Source of the DNA: Streptomyces sp. Je 1-369
Lineage (GTDB): Bacteria; Actinomycetota; Actinomycetes; Streptomycetales; Streptomycetaceae
Direction of reading: 5' to 3'
NCBI RefSeq assembly: GCF_026810505.1
Contig: NZ_CP101750.1
Location: 2,757,254-2,821,253, forward strand
Length of the DNA stretch: 64,000 bases
Shown: positions 34,424 through 45,755 of the stretch, one piece after another
Layout: each line of letters begins with the position of its first letter
Numbering within the stretch: the stretch's first letter is position 1
Notes under the pieces: generated by a model
Told to the model about the DNA's origin: nothing
Seen by the model: only the letters and a program-made list of their open reading frames with translations
The model's database searches: none
Program-made: the position numbers and the translations under genes

Positions 34424-35569
34424 TCAGACGCCTGAGGAGACCTCTGCTTTATCTCCTGAGCTGCCTTGCCCCTCGGCCGCGGCGAGCCGCTTGTTCCTGA
34501 TCACCGACGAGATGAAGGACCAGGCGATCAGGATGACGCCGACGGAGCCGGTGATGACCTCGTGGATCTCGTACTGAATGGTGATCAGGAGGATCACGGC
34601 GAGGGCACCGATCGCGTAGTGCGCGCCGTGCTCCAGGTACACGTAGTCGTCGAGGGTGCCCTGGCGGACCAGGTAGACCGTGAGGGACCGGACGTACATG
34701 GCGCCGATGCCGAGGCCGAGGGCCATCAGCACGATGTCGTTGGTGACGGCGAAGGCGCCGATGACACCGTCGAAGGAGAAGGACGCGTCCAGGACCTCGA
34801 GGTAGAGGAACATGAAGAACGCGGCCTTGCCGGCCAGGACGACCGCAGGAACCTTCTTGCCCGACTTGGCGGCCGCTTCCTCCTGCTCGTGCTCGCGCTC
34901 CTCCTCTTCCTCGAGCTTGTTCTCGAAGTATCCGGAGAGGCCGCCGACCACGAGATAGGTGATCAGACCCGCGATGCCTGAGATGAGGACGGTCTGTGCC
35001 TTGTCCACATGGGCGCCGCCGTGCTGGTGGGCGTGGGTGGCGACGGTCATCGCGGAGACCAGGAGCACGACGAGCGCGATGCAGACCGAAAGCATGTCGA
35101 CCTTGCCGAGCTTGGCGAGCGGACGCTCCAGCCAGCCCAGCCACTTGATGTCCCGGTCCTCGAAGATGAAGTCCAGGAAGATCATCAGCAGGAACATGCC
35201 ACCGAAGGCGGCGATCGACGGGTGGGCGTCGGTGACCAGCTGCTGGTACTGGTCCTTGTCGTTGAGCGCGAGGCGGACGGCCTCGATCGGGCCGATCTTG
35301 GCGCTGATCGCCACGATGACGACGGGGAAGACCAGCCGCATGCCGAAGACCGCGATCAGCACGCCGACGGTGAGGAAGATCTTCTGCCAGAAGGCATTCA
35401 TCTTCTTCAGGATTCCGGCGTTGACCACGGCGTTGTCGAAGGACAGCGAGATCTCGAGGACGGACAGGATCGCCACGACACCGAAGCCTGTCCACCCCCC
35501 GTAGAACACCGCGGCGACCAGGCCGAGCGCGGTAACCGCGAACGACCAGCCGAAGGTTTTCAGAAGCAC
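34424..35569 (-). CDS. TerC-like DUF475 integral membrane protein
   Basis: A 381-residue membrane protein with about nine helices. It has the TerC-superfamily core EISLSFDNAVVNAG (residues ~42-55) and SFSFDGVIGAFAVTND (~266-281), whose Asp residues probably bind metal. A central cytosolic loop (KLEEEEEREHEQEEAAAKSG) is very acidic, and a HAHQHGGAH loop is His-rich, both suited to metal ions. DUF475 proteins are the YkoY/TerC branch. TerC-like proteins help metallate exoenzymes with Mn and work with TerD. GTG start; spacing suggests cotranscription with the two TerD genes upstream. No riboswitch precedes it. Confidence 0.9.
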   Translation of the reverse strand: MLLKTFGWSFAVTALGLVAAVFYGGWTGFGVVAILSVLEISLSFDNAVVNAGILKKMNAFWQKIFLTVGVLIAVFGMRLVFPVVIVAISAKIGPIEAVRLALNDKDQYQQLVTDAHPSIAAFGGMFLLMIFLDFIFEDRDIKWLGWLERPLAKLGKVDMLSVCIALVVLLVSAMTVATHAHQHGGAHVDKAQTVLISGIAGLITYLVVGGLSGYFENKLEEEEEREHEQEEAAAKSGKKVPAVVLAGKAAFFMFLYLEVLDASFSFDGVIGAFAVTNDIVLMALGLGIGAMYVRSLTVYLVRQGTLDDYVYLEHGAHYAIGALAVILLITIQYEIHEVITGSVGVILIAWSFISSVIRNKRLAAAEGQGSSGDKAEVSSGV

Positions 35570-35633
35570 TGGCTACCCAATCGTGTGTGTACGGGCTCCC
35601 GTGTAGCGGTCTCCCCCGCGCCGGTCCCCTGCT

Positions 35634-36209
35634 TTACGAAACGTTGACCCCGAAGTCTAGAGCGATACCGCGCAGACCGGACGCGTACCCCTGCCCGACT
35701 GCACGGAACTTCCACTCTCCCCCGTACCGGTACACCTCGCCGAAGATCATCGCTGTCTCCGATGACGCGTCCTCACTGAGGTCGTAGCGCGCGAGTTCCT
35801 GGCCGTCCGCCTGGTTCACCACGCGGATGAACGCGTTGCTGACCTGGCCGAACGTCTGGCCCCTGTTGTCCGCGTCGTGGATCGAGACCGGAAAGATGAT
35901 CTTGTCGCAGTTCTCCGGGACCTTGGAGAGGTCGATCAGGAGCGACTCGTCGTCGCCGTCACCCTCGCCCGTGAGGTTGTCGCCGGTGTGCTCGACGGAG
36001 CCGTCGGGGCTCTTCAGGTTGTTGTAGAAGACGAACCACTCGTCGCCGAGGACCCGGCCCGCGTTGCACAGCAGCGCGCTGGCGTCGAGGTCGAAGGGGG
36101 CGCCGGTGGTGGAGCGCGCGTCCCAGCCCAGGCCGACGAGGATCTGGGTGAGGTTCGGTGCGGCCTTGGAGAGGGAGACGTTGCCTCCCTTGGCGAGCGT
36201 GACGCCCAT
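35634..36209 (-). CDS. terD: TerD-family calcium-binding stress protein
   Basis: A 191-residue TerD of standard length. It starts [18 protein letters not shown]. The Ca2+-binding loops are [10 protein letters not shown] (~40-49) and [18 protein letters not shown] (~72-89), both rich in Asp. The [16 protein letters not shown] box, [16 protein letters not shown] loop and [17 protein letters not shown] end are all present. Such cytosolic proteins protect against tellurite and oxidative or phage stress and influence development in Streptomyces. ATG with GAGGA upstream. About 70% identical by eye to the next TerD, so a recent duplication. Confidence 0.95.
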   Translation of the reverse strand: MGVTLAKGGNVSLSKAAPNLTQILVGLGWDARSTTGAPFDLDASALLCNAGRVLGDEWFVFYNNLKSPDGSVEHTGDNLTGEGDGDDESLLIDLSKVPENCDKIIFPVSIHDADNRGQTFGQVSNAFIRVVNQADGQELARYDLSEDASSETAMIFGEVYRYGGEWKFRAVGQGYASGLRGIALDFGVNVS

Positions 36210-36276
36210 GGTGAAGTCCTCCCCGTGGTGACGGAAACCCCCGGGCAGCGGAGACTGCGCCCGGGGCGGTGAGCGC

Positions 36277-36313
36277 GTCCGGCGCCGCACCTCGGAACTG
36301 TGCGGCGCCGGAC
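36277..36313 (-). terminator. Hairpin between the two TerD genes
   Basis: GTCCGGCGCCGCAC pairs perfectly with GTGCGGCGCCGGAC (14 bp, 9-nt loop). It may partly end transcription after the first TerD and set different levels of the two. Confidence 0.8.
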
Positions 36314-36337
36314 GGAGAGCGCTGGGGCGTGCTCGGC

Positions 36338-36913
36338 TCAGACGTTGACGCCGAAGTCCTGCGCGATGCCGCGCAGGCCCGAGGCGTAGCCCTGGCCGAC
36401 CGCGCGGAACTTCCACTCGGCGCCGTGGCGGTACAGCTCGCCGAAGACCATGGCGGTCTCCGTCGAGGCGTCCTCGGAGAGGTCGTACCGCGCGATCTCC
36501 GCGCCGCCCGCCTGGTTCACGACGCGGATGAACGCGTTGCGCACCTGGCCGAACGACTGCTGACGGTTCTCGGCGTCGTAGATCGACACCGGGAAGACGA
36601 TCTTCTCGACGTCGGCGGGGACCGCGGCCAGGTCGACCTTGATCGCCTCGTCGTCGCCCTCGCCCTCACCGGTGGTGTTGTCACCGGTGTGCTCGACGGA
36701 GCCGTCGGGGCTCTTCAGGTTGTTGAAGAAGACGAAGTTCTGGTCACTGCTGACCTTGCCCTCCGCGTTCGTCAGGATCGCGCTTGCGTCGAGGTCGAAG
36801 TCCGTACCGGTAGTGGTGCGGACGTCCCAGCCGAGGCCGACCAGAACCGCGGTCAGGCCCGGCGCCTCCTTGCTCAGCGATACGTTGCCGCCCTTGCTGA
36901 GGCTGACTCCCAC
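36338..36913 (-). CDS. terD: TerD-family calcium-binding stress protein
   Basis: A 191-residue TerD, first gene of the minus-strand terD-terD-terC-like series. Motifs are those of the family: [28 protein letters not shown] (Ca loop), [36 protein letters not shown], and the C-terminal [17 protein letters not shown] with IAQDFGVNV. The GTG start follows GGGAGGA at 4-5 nt. Cytosolic. The strong ribosome site and first position suggest high expression. Confidence 0.95.
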   Translation of the reverse strand: MGVSLSKGGNVSLSKEAPGLTAVLVGLGWDVRTTTGTDFDLDASAILTNAEGKVSSDQNFVFFNNLKSPDGSVEHTGDNTTGEGEGDDEAIKVDLAAVPADVEKIVFPVSIYDAENRQQSFGQVRNAFIRVVNQAGGAEIARYDLSEDASTETAMVFGELYRHGAEWKFRAVGQGYASGLRGIAQDFGVNV

Positions 36914-37026
36914 GAGTCCTCCCAATTGGTGTCCAGGGGCGGGGAGCCCCAAGCGTTGCGTTGCCATCGGATCAACGTGTGGATCCTAGTGACCGGTTCC
37001 CGGCCGCGAGCGAAAACAGGGCTCGC

Positions 37027-37494
37027 TCAGAGCGTTTCGAGCGCTTCGACGTACTCGTTCAGGTCACGCGCGTCGGGCAGACCGTTGACGACGGTCCAGC
37101 GCACCACGCCCTCCTTGTCGATGATGAAGGTGCCGCGCACCGCGCAGCCCTTCTCCTCGTCGAAGACGCCGTACGCCCGCGAGACCTCGCCGTGCGGCCA
37201 GAAGTCGGAGACCAGCGGGTACTCCAGACCCTCCTGGTCGGCGAAGACGCGCAGCGTGTGGATGGAGTCGTTGGAGACCGCGAGCAGCTGGGTGTCGTCG
37301 TTGACGAACTTCGGGAGCTCGTCGCGGAGCGCGCAGAGCTCGCCGGTGCACACGCCGGTGAACGCGAACGGGTAGAACAGCAGCACCACGTTCTTCTCGC
37401 CGCGGAAGTCGGACAGCTTCACGGTCCTGCCGTGGTTGTCCTTCAGCTCGAAATCCGGGGCCTTGGTGCCGGCCGCGATTCCATCGAGCGCCAT
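37027..37494 (-). CDS. AhpE-type peroxiredoxin
   Basis: A 155-residue thiol peroxidase. The peroxidatic site is [14 protein letters not shown] (~residues 41-54): Cys in the V-C-T-G-E context, with Thr and Pro upstream, as in actinobacterial AhpE/Bcp proteins. The following [20 protein letters not shown] and [13 protein letters not shown] strands are normal. A second Cys (ELC) is three residues after the peroxidatic Cys, and another is in EKGCAVRG; whether either resolves the sulfenate is unclear. Located between terD and DUF3052. In Streptomyces this gene order is stable. Confidence 0.92.
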   Translation of the reverse strand: MALDGIAAGTKAPDFELKDNHGRTVKLSDFRGEKNVVLLFYPFAFTGVCTGELCALRDELPKFVNDDTQLLAVSNDSIHTLRVFADQEGLEYPLVSDFWPHGEVSRAYGVFDEEKGCAVRGTFIIDKEGVVRWTVVNGLPDARDLNEYVEALETL

Positions 37495-37594
37495 GTGTAC
37501 GCATCCCTTCGACGGGTCCCCATCGGGTGGGGCTGTTCGGGTGAGTCCACCCTACGTCCGCACCATCCGCACGGCCCGTACCCCACGCATGCGC

Positions 37595-37632
37595 GAGGCT
37601 CCCCGCCGACCCACAGGTCGGCGAGGAGCCTC
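37595..37632 (-). terminator. Terminator after the DUF3052 gene
   Basis: GAGGCTCC..GCCGACC pairs with GGTCGGC..GGAGCCTC around CACA, with a 2-nt internal bulge on each side. It lies just past the DUF3052 stop on the minus strand and before the peroxiredoxin promoter. Confidence 0.85.
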
Positions 37633-37656
37633 ACCAGCACTCGTTCCGGCGGAGTG

Positions 37657-38088
37657 CTATCGCTTCTTGACGGCCGCCTTCGGCGTATTGAGACGGCTGC
37701 CGTTCCAGTCTTTGCCTGCGTTGATGCTCTTCGTCTGGGACAGGCCCGCGGTGGTGGCCGCCTCGCCGATCTCGCTCGGCTCGACGTAACCGTCACGACC
37801 GGTCTTCGGAGTCAGCAGCAGAATCGCGCCGCCGTCCTCCATGTACGCGATGGCATCCACCAACGCATCAGTCAGGTCCCCGTCGCCCTCACGGAACCAG
37901 AGCACCACGGCATCAGCCACGTCGTCGTAGTCCTCGTCGACGAGCTCTGTGCCAGTGGCCTCCTCGATGGCCTCGCGGAGCTCCTGGTCGACGTCGTCGT
38001 CGTAGCCGATCTCCTGGACCACCTGGTCGGGCTGGAAACCAAGCCTTACGGCAAGGTTCGTCTCCGCGTGGTCCGCGGTCGCGCTCAC
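37657..38088 (-). CDS. DUF3052 family protein
   Basis: A 143-residue acidic cytosolic protein beginning VSATADHAETNLAVRLGFQP. It goes on with VVQEIGYDDDVDQELREAIE, then DAVVLWFREGDGDLTDALVD and GAILLLTPKTGRDGYVEPSE, the DUF3052 pattern found in almost all actinobacteria. The C-terminus is basic (PKAAVKKR). Function unknown; conservation next to aceE suggests a general role. The GTG start is set by AGGAGG 5 nt upstream; a far longer open frame on this strand is the antisense of aceE and not a gene. Confidence 0.93.
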   Translation of the reverse strand: MSATADHAETNLAVRLGFQPDQVVQEIGYDDDVDQELREAIEEATGTELVDEDYDDVADAVVLWFREGDGDLTDALVDAIAYMEDGGAILLLTPKTGRDGYVEPSEIGEAATTAGLSQTKSINAGKDWNGSRLNTPKAAVKKR

Positions 38089-38457
38089 GGATTGCCTCCT
38101 GATCATGTTTTTGGGAATGCCTGTCAGCCACGCGCGTGCGCGGGGCGTTGGCCGTAGTCCACACGGGCGGGACCGATCGCGCAAGTACCCGGCCGCCGAG
38201 ACCGCCGAAACGGTGACGTTCCCGACCGTGTCGCCGCAACTGCCGCCACATCCGTACGAGACCGAACGGCTCTGCGAAGCGGTTAGGCAGGATGGGCGTA
38301 TCGTTGCGATTTGGGCCGAGCCTACCCCAGGGGCGGCTGTCGGAGCGTCTCGGTTACCTCTCAGTAGACATGACGTTTGCTTCCGCGAGGTACACGATGG
38401 GGAGCGGTGCACGGCCAGGCATGACCCAGGCGAAAGCCCCAACAGCGAAGGAACAGC
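38089..38457. other. Divergent intergenic region (DUF3052 / aceE)
   Basis: 369 bp with no gene. It must hold promoters for both genes. An early CGGCCGCCGAGACCGCCG stretch and a less GC-rich tract (about 38280-38400) are visible, but no clear -35/-10 or operator could be assigned. Confidence 0.5.
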
Positions 38458-41190
<2,733 letters not shown>

Positions 41191-41217
41191 CACGTCAGGC
41201 CCGACAGGGCGGTACGA

Positions 41218-41256
41218 GCCGGAGGGCGACGGGATCGGATCCCGTCGCCCTCCGGC
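41218..41256 (+). terminator. Strong terminator of aceE
   Basis: GCCGGAGGGCGACGGGATC pairs perfectly with GATCCCGTCGCCCTCCGGC and is followed by TTTC. The longest hairpin in the window. Confidence 0.92.
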
Positions 41257-41436
41257 TTTCCCGCGGCGTCCGCGGGCCCGTCGGGACATGTCGTGCGTCG
41301 CGCGATCCGGCCGGTTCCGCGACCCCGTACGGCCGCGTGAGCCGGGGAGCTTGCGCGTGGTGCGTCCGGGGCCCGCCACCGTCCGGGTACCCGTCTCCGG
41401 CTCGCTCAGACCTTCCTCAGCTCTCCCACACCTTCC

Positions 41437-41811
41437 TCAGCTCTCCCAGACCTTGAAGGCCCGGACGCGGTACGGCGATGCGGGCGCCCAGGTGCCGCCG
41501 CCCGGGTATGTGTCGAACTCGCCGGTCTCCGCGCACTCCGCCGACTGGTACGTGGTGACGGGGCGTCCCGTGCGGTTGGCGAGGGCTTGCGCGCTGCTCC
41601 CCTCCGGCAGCGCGGTGCAGCTCTCGATGTCGATGTCCGACAGCTCGTACACGTGGCGGGCGCCCTTGAAGTCCGCCTTCTGCCAGAGACAGAGCTCCCC
41701 CGGGCCGCAGGGGCGCAGCGTCGGCGGGGCGGCGGCTCCGGCGTGTGCGGGTGTGAGGATGACGGCGGCGAGCGCGGCTGCCGTGACGGTCGTGGGCATG
41801 GTCTTACGCAT
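41437..41811 (-). CDS. Secreted peptidase-inhibitor I36-like protein
   Basis: A 124-residue exported protein. The signal peptide KTMPTTVTAAALAAVILTPAHA ends at about residue 25. The mature part has RPCGPGELCLWQKADFKGAR and VYELSDIDIESCTALP, ending in SPYRVRAFKVWES. This is the beta/gamma-crystallin-like I36 fold of Streptomyces metalloproteinase inhibitors and related proteins, with four Cys. Function as inhibitor is inferred. The ATG used has a GGGGG sequence 9 nt upstream, and in-frame upstream codons do not look like a signal peptide. Confidence 0.82.
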   Translation of the reverse strand: MRKTMPTTVTAAALAAVILTPAHAGAAAPPTLRPCGPGELCLWQKADFKGARHVYELSDIDIESCTALPEGSSAQALANRTGRPVTTYQSAECAETGEFDTYPGGGTWAPASPYRVRAFKVWES

Positions 41812-41907
41812 GTGCTGAACCCCCGTGTGCTGCGGATCTTCTGACTGCACTGTGGACCCGGCCGCCGGGGCGTCGGAAGGGGTACGAATGCCGCTCATCC
41901 TGATAGG

Positions 41908-41942
41908 CGAAAGCCCCCCAGGATGTCCCTGAGGGGCTTTCC
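41908..41942 (-). terminator. Terminator of the second DHA2 exporter
   Basis: GAAAGCCCC pairs with GGGGCTTTC, extended by CAGG/CCTG inside. It follows the exporter stop on the minus strand. Confidence 0.8.
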
Positions 41943-41982
41943 CCGATACGCGTCATTCAGATGTGCGGCTCAGATGTACGGC

Positions 41983-43593
41983 TCAGATGTGGCCGACGCC
42001 CGCGCCCGCCTCGGCGTTGTCGCCGCGCTTGGTCAGGAACGCGACGAACACCGCGACCACGGCGACGCCGGTGGCGACCAGGCAGGCCATGCCCATGCCC
42101 GACATGAAGGTGTCGTGCGCGACCGAGGTGATCTGGTCGGCGACGGACGGCGGAGCCTTCGGCGGCACCGGCGCCACACCGACCTGGACGGCCTCCGCCG
42201 CCTTGTCGAGCTGGGCCTCGCTGAGCGGCGGGAGCTTCGCATCGGCCCAGTTGTCGGGGAGGTCGCTGTCGACCTTGGAGGCCATGACGGCGCCGAGGAC
42301 GGCCGTGCCGAGGCTGCCGCCGATCTGCATCGCGGCCTGCTGGAGGCCGCCGGCGACGCCGGAGAGCTCCATCGGCGCGTTGCCCACGATGACCTCGGTG
42401 GCGCCGACCATGACGGGGGCGAGGCCGAGGCCGAGGAGGGCGAACCAGATAGACATGAGGCCGCTGCCGGTGCCCGCCTCCAGCGTGGACATGCCGTACA
42501 TGGCGATGGCCGTGCAGAGCATGCCGCCCGCCAGCGGGATGCGCGGGCCCATCTTGGTGATCATGGCGCCCGCGAGGGGCGACCCGATGATCATCATGCC
42601 GGTGAGCGGCAGCAGGTGCAGACCGCTGTCGACGGGGCTCATCCCGTGCACGTTCTGCAGGTAGAAGGTGACGAAGAACAGTCCGCCCATGAACGCGATG
42701 GCCATGAGCACCATCAGGACCACGCCCGCGGACAGCGGCACCGAACGGAACAGGGCCAGCGGGATGAGCGGTTCCTTGACCTTCGACTCCCAGACCGCGA
42801 AGAGCGCGAAGCTCACCACGGAGACGACGATGAAGGTCCAGGTCATGCCCGCGCCCCAGCCCCACTCCGGGGCCTTGATGAGCGCCCAGACCAGGCAGAA
42901 CATGGCCGCCGAGAGCAGCACGATGCCGACGACGTCGAAGGACTTCGGCGCGTTCTCGGCGCGGTGGTCCCTGAGGATGACGATGCCGAGCACCAGGGCG
43001 ATGATGCCGACCGGCACGTTGATGAAGAAGACGGACTGCCAGCTGACGTGCTGGACCAGGAGACCGCCGAGGATCGGGCCGCCGGCCGTGGAGGCACCGA
43101 TGACCATGCCCCAGATGCCGATGGCCATGTTGAGCTTCTCGGCCGGGAACGTGGCCCGGAGCAGGCCCAGCGCGGCGGGCATCAGCAGGGCGCCGAAGAG
43201 CCCCTGGAGCACGCGGAAGGTGACCACCAGCGCGATGCTGTCCGAGAGGCCGATGGCTCCGGAGGCGGCGGCGAAGCCGACCACGCCGATGAGGAAGGTC
43301 TGCCGGTGGCCGAAGCGGTCACCCAGCTTGCCGGCGGTGATCAGTGCGACGGCGAGCGCGAGGAAGTAGCCGTTGGTGATCCACTGGACGTCCGCGAAGG
43401 TGGCGCCGAGGTCCTTCTGGATGGCCGGGTTGGCTATCGCCACGATGGTGCCGTCGAGGGCGACCATCATCACGCCGATCGCCACGGCGAACAGCGTCAG
43501 CCAGGGGTGGCCACGGAGCCCCTTGGCCGGGGCCGGAACGGGTGCGGGCTCCGGCGCCTCGTCCGCCTTGTCGACGGTGATCTGACTAGTCAT
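41983..43593 (-). CDS. DHA2-family (EmrB/QacA) multidrug exporter
   Basis: A 536-residue 14-helix major facilitator. Helix 1 carries ALDGTIVAIANPAI, motif A is GKLGDRFGHRQTFLIG, and helix 5 has GASTAGGPILGGLL (motif C). A disordered Pro/Ala-rich cytosolic start (~1-28) precedes. Helix 13/14 are separated by a periplasmic stretch of ~60 residues (DSDLPDNWADAKLPPLSE). Typical of antibiotic or dye exporters. The ATG has no GGAGG; the transcript may be leaderless. Divergent TetR across a 114-bp operator region is the likely repressor. Unlike the first DHA2 protein, no winged-helix tail. Confidence 0.93.
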   Translation of the reverse strand: MTSQITVDKADEAPEPAPVPAPAKGLRGHPWLTLFAVAIGVMMVALDGTIVAIANPAIQKDLGATFADVQWITNGYFLALAVALITAGKLGDRFGHRQTFLIGVVGFAAASGAIGLSDSIALVVTFRVLQGLFGALLMPAALGLLRATFPAEKLNMAIGIWGMVIGASTAGGPILGGLLVQHVSWQSVFFINVPVGIIALVLGIVILRDHRAENAPKSFDVVGIVLLSAAMFCLVWALIKAPEWGWGAGMTWTFIVVSVVSFALFAVWESKVKEPLIPLALFRSVPLSAGVVLMVLMAIAFMGGLFFVTFYLQNVHGMSPVDSGLHLLPLTGMMIIGSPLAGAMITKMGPRIPLAGGMLCTAIAMYGMSTLEAGTGSGLMSIWFALLGLGLAPVMVGATEVIVGNAPMELSGVAGGLQQAAMQIGGSLGTAVLGAVMASKVDSDLPDNWADAKLPPLSEAQLDKAAEAVQVGVAPVPPKAPPSVADQITSVAHDTFMSGMGMACLVATGVAVVAVFVAFLTKRGDNAEAGAGVGHI

Positions 43594-43616
43594 GCGAGGA
43601 GATTAGTGACAGCGAC

Positions 43617-43655
43617 TGACAGTTGACAAACCATTTCACAAGTCGGTAACTGTCA
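43617..43655. promoter_or_regulatory. Inverted repeat between exporter and TetR gene
   Basis: TGACAGTT and AACTGTCA form an 8-bp inverted repeat with a 23-bp spacer. The TGACAG unit also occurs at 43606-43611 with one further variant. TTGACA and TAACTG are spaced 18 bp and may be the TetR promoter on the plus strand. A TetR operator controlling both genes is likely. Confidence 0.55.
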
Positions 43656-43707
43656 CGTAGCTCACAGGTATGGTGAACTGGGAAAACGCGAGGAAGAGGG
43701 CCACGGT

Positions 43708-44361
43708 GTGAAGACGACCCAGCCGGCGACGGGACTGCGCGAACGCAAGAAGCAGCGCACCCGGGACACCCTCCTGCGCGTGGCACTCGAACTCTTCACG
43801 ACCAAGGGGTACGAGGAGACGACCGTCGACGAGATCGTCGAAGCGGTCGACGTCTCGCAGCGCACCTTCTTCCGGTACTTCGCCAACAAGCAGGAAGCCG
43901 CCTTCGCCGTCCAGGAGATGATCGAGGCGCGCTTCGTGCAGGCCGTGCGCGACCGCCCCGCCCACGAGGCCCCGCTGGAGGCGCTGCGCGGCGCCGTCCT
44001 CGGCACCTGGGAGGCGATGGGGCAGTCCATCGAGGAGGTCGTCCCGGTCGAGCTCCACATGCGCACCTACCAGATGATCGAGTCGACGCCCACGCTGCTC
44101 GCCGTCCACCTGCGCCGCTCCATCGAGACCGAGGACGAGGTCGCCCGTGTGATCGCCGAGCGCGAGGGACTCGACCTGGAGACCGACCCGCGGCCGCGCG
44201 TGGCGGTGGCCGCGTTCAGCGGGGTCATGCGGATCACGGGGCGCCAGTGGGGCGCGGGCGAGGACACCAGCCCGGAGTCGATCCGCGCGCTGACGGAGAC
44301 CTACCTCGACCACCTGGGGCCCGCCCTGGCGGAGGGCTGGCGCACCCCTCACGGAGCGTGA
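43708..44361 (+). CDS. TetR-family regulator, likely repressor of the divergent exporter
   Basis: A 217-residue protein. Residues ~10-56 are the DNA-binding domain: RKKQRTRDTLLRVALELFTT, then KGYEETTVDEIVEAVDVSQR and TFFRYFANKQE. The rest is the ligand-binding helical domain. Sequence of the recognition helix (VSQRTFFRYFANK) is as in actinomycete TetR regulators of DHA2 exporters. The GTG is preceded by GAGGAAGAGGG. The divergent position and the inverted repeat between the genes point to control of the exporter; the ligand is unknown. Some in-frame upstream alternatives exist but are not needed. Confidence 0.9.
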   Translation: MKTTQPATGLRERKKQRTRDTLLRVALELFTTKGYEETTVDEIVEAVDVSQRTFFRYFANKQEAAFAVQEMIEARFVQAVRDRPAHEAPLEALRGAVLGTWEAMGQSIEEVVPVELHMRTYQMIESTPTLLAVHLRRSIETEDEVARVIAEREGLDLETDPRPRVAVAAFSGVMRITGRQWGAGEDTSPESIRALTETYLDHLGPALAEGWRTPHGA

Positions 44362-44468
44362 CCCGGCGGCAGCGGATGCGCCCGCTATGCCTCAATTCAC
44401 CCATCAGAAACGTGATCTGCACCACGCGATGCACGGTAAACATCACGGTTCTCCTAGGGTGTTCCGTA

Positions 44469-45680
44469 GTGACTTCCTTCGACTCCTCCCCTCAACTCAA
44501 CGCATGGCGCGCTCTGCTCGCGCTGGCCGTCGTGTTCGTCATGCTGGCGACCACCGGCTGGACCGCCGTGCGCCACAACAGGGGCGACGCGTCGCCCCTC
44601 CAAGCCGCGCTCTCCGCCTGGGAGCGGGGAAGCATCGACGGGCGCGCCCTGCCCGACCCCGATGCCTCCGCAGGCCGGCTCGCCCGTTTCTTCGCCTCCC
44701 TCGACGGACACCAGCGCAACCGGCTCGCCGGCCGCTACCCGCTCGCGGTCGGCAACATGAACGGCGCACCCACCACGCTCCGCTACCGCGCGAACCACAT
44801 CGCACTGGGGCAGGCCCGCAAGGTCGAACGTGAGCGCATGCACGACAAGCGCCTCTCCCCGCTCGGTCAGCAGGAGGCCGAGCGCAGGATGAAGCGGTTC
44901 GGCGTGATGATGCGCCCGGGACGCCAGGTCCTCGCCTTCGACCCGATGGGCTCCGGACGCATGGCGGAGGTCTTCGGGGACCTGGACAAGGCCCGCCGCG
45001 TCTCCGTCGTCGTACCGGGTGTCGACACCAACGTGCTGACCTTCGAGCGGACGTTCCGCAAGTACTCGGCGCCGGTGGGCATGGCGAAGTCGCTCTACCG
45101 CGCGGAGCGCGCGGTCAGCCCCCGCGCGCGTACCGCCGTGATCGCCTGGGCCGACTACACCGCGCCCGTCGGCATCGGCGTGGACGCGGCCACCGCCATG
45201 CGCGCCGAGGACGGGGCGACCCGCCTCGAAGCGATGGTGCGCGGCCTGCCCGGTCGTACGCCGGTCGCGCTGTACTGCCACAGCTACGGCTCCGTGGTGT
45301 GCGGTGTGGCGGCGCGCGACCTGCCCTCGCGGGTCAAGGACATCGCGGTGGCGGGGAGCCCCGGCATGCGGGCCGACTCGGCTTCCCAGCTGGGCACGGG
45401 CGCCCGGGTCTGGGCGACCCGGGACGGTGACGACTGGATCCAGGACGTCCCGAACATGGAGTTCGGCGGGCTCGGCCACGGCGCCGACCCGGTGGCCGCG
45501 GGCTTCGGTGCGCGCGTGTTCTCCGCGGCGGGCGCTCGCGGCCACACCGGCTATTTCGAGCCGGGCACGGAGAGCCTGCGGAACTTCGCGGAAATCGGGA
45601 CTGGTTCGTACCACGCCGTGCGGTGCGCGAGCGAGGACGGTGCCTGCCGGAAGAATATTTCCGGCGGGGCAGCGGCCTGA
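44469..45680 (+). CDS. Membrane-anchored alpha/beta hydrolase (DUF1023)
   Basis: A 403-residue protein. Residues ~14-33 form one N-terminal membrane helix (ALLALAVVFVMLATTGWTAV). The exported part includes the DUF1023 block: SVVVPGVDTNVLTFERTFRK (~184-203), then a nucleophile elbow ALYCHSYGSVVCGV (~270-283; H-S-Y-G) and FGARVFSAAGARGHTGYFEP toward the end with the His. Catalytic Ser, Asp and His are compatible with a lipase/esterase. The GTG is an estimate; another GTG lies 9 bases upstream in a poor context. No substrate is known. Similar proteins occur in all streptomycetes. Confidence 0.86.
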   Translation: MTSFDSSPQLNAWRALLALAVVFVMLATTGWTAVRHNRGDASPLQAALSAWERGSIDGRALPDPDASAGRLARFFASLDGHQRNRLAGRYPLAVGNMNGAPTTLRYRANHIALGQARKVERERMHDKRLSPLGQQEAERRMKRFGVMMRPGRQVLAFDPMGSGRMAEVFGDLDKARRVSVVVPGVDTNVLTFERTFRKYSAPVGMAKSLYRAERAVSPRARTAVIAWADYTAPVGIGVDAATAMRAEDGATRLEAMVRGLPGRTPVALYCHSYGSVVCGVAARDLPSRVKDIAVAGSPGMRADSASQLGTGARVWATRDGDDWIQDVPNMEFGGLGHGADPVAAGFGARVFSAAGARGHTGYFEPGTESLRNFAEIGTGSYHAVRCASEDGACRKNISGGAAA

Positions 45681-45755
45681 CGCGCGTAGAAATCGATGAA
45701 ACAGCGGACCGCCGCAGGAGGGACGGAGGCGCGCGTGCCGCCTACGATGAGCCGC

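Noticed and set aside
34500..35640. Search for a second manganese riboswitch before the terC-like gene
   Set aside because: The 64-bp leader has none of the yybP-ykoY sequence blocks.
41923..43626. Long plus-strand frame opposite the second exporter
   Set aside because: Asp/His/Arg-rich antisense shadow of a clear MFS protein.
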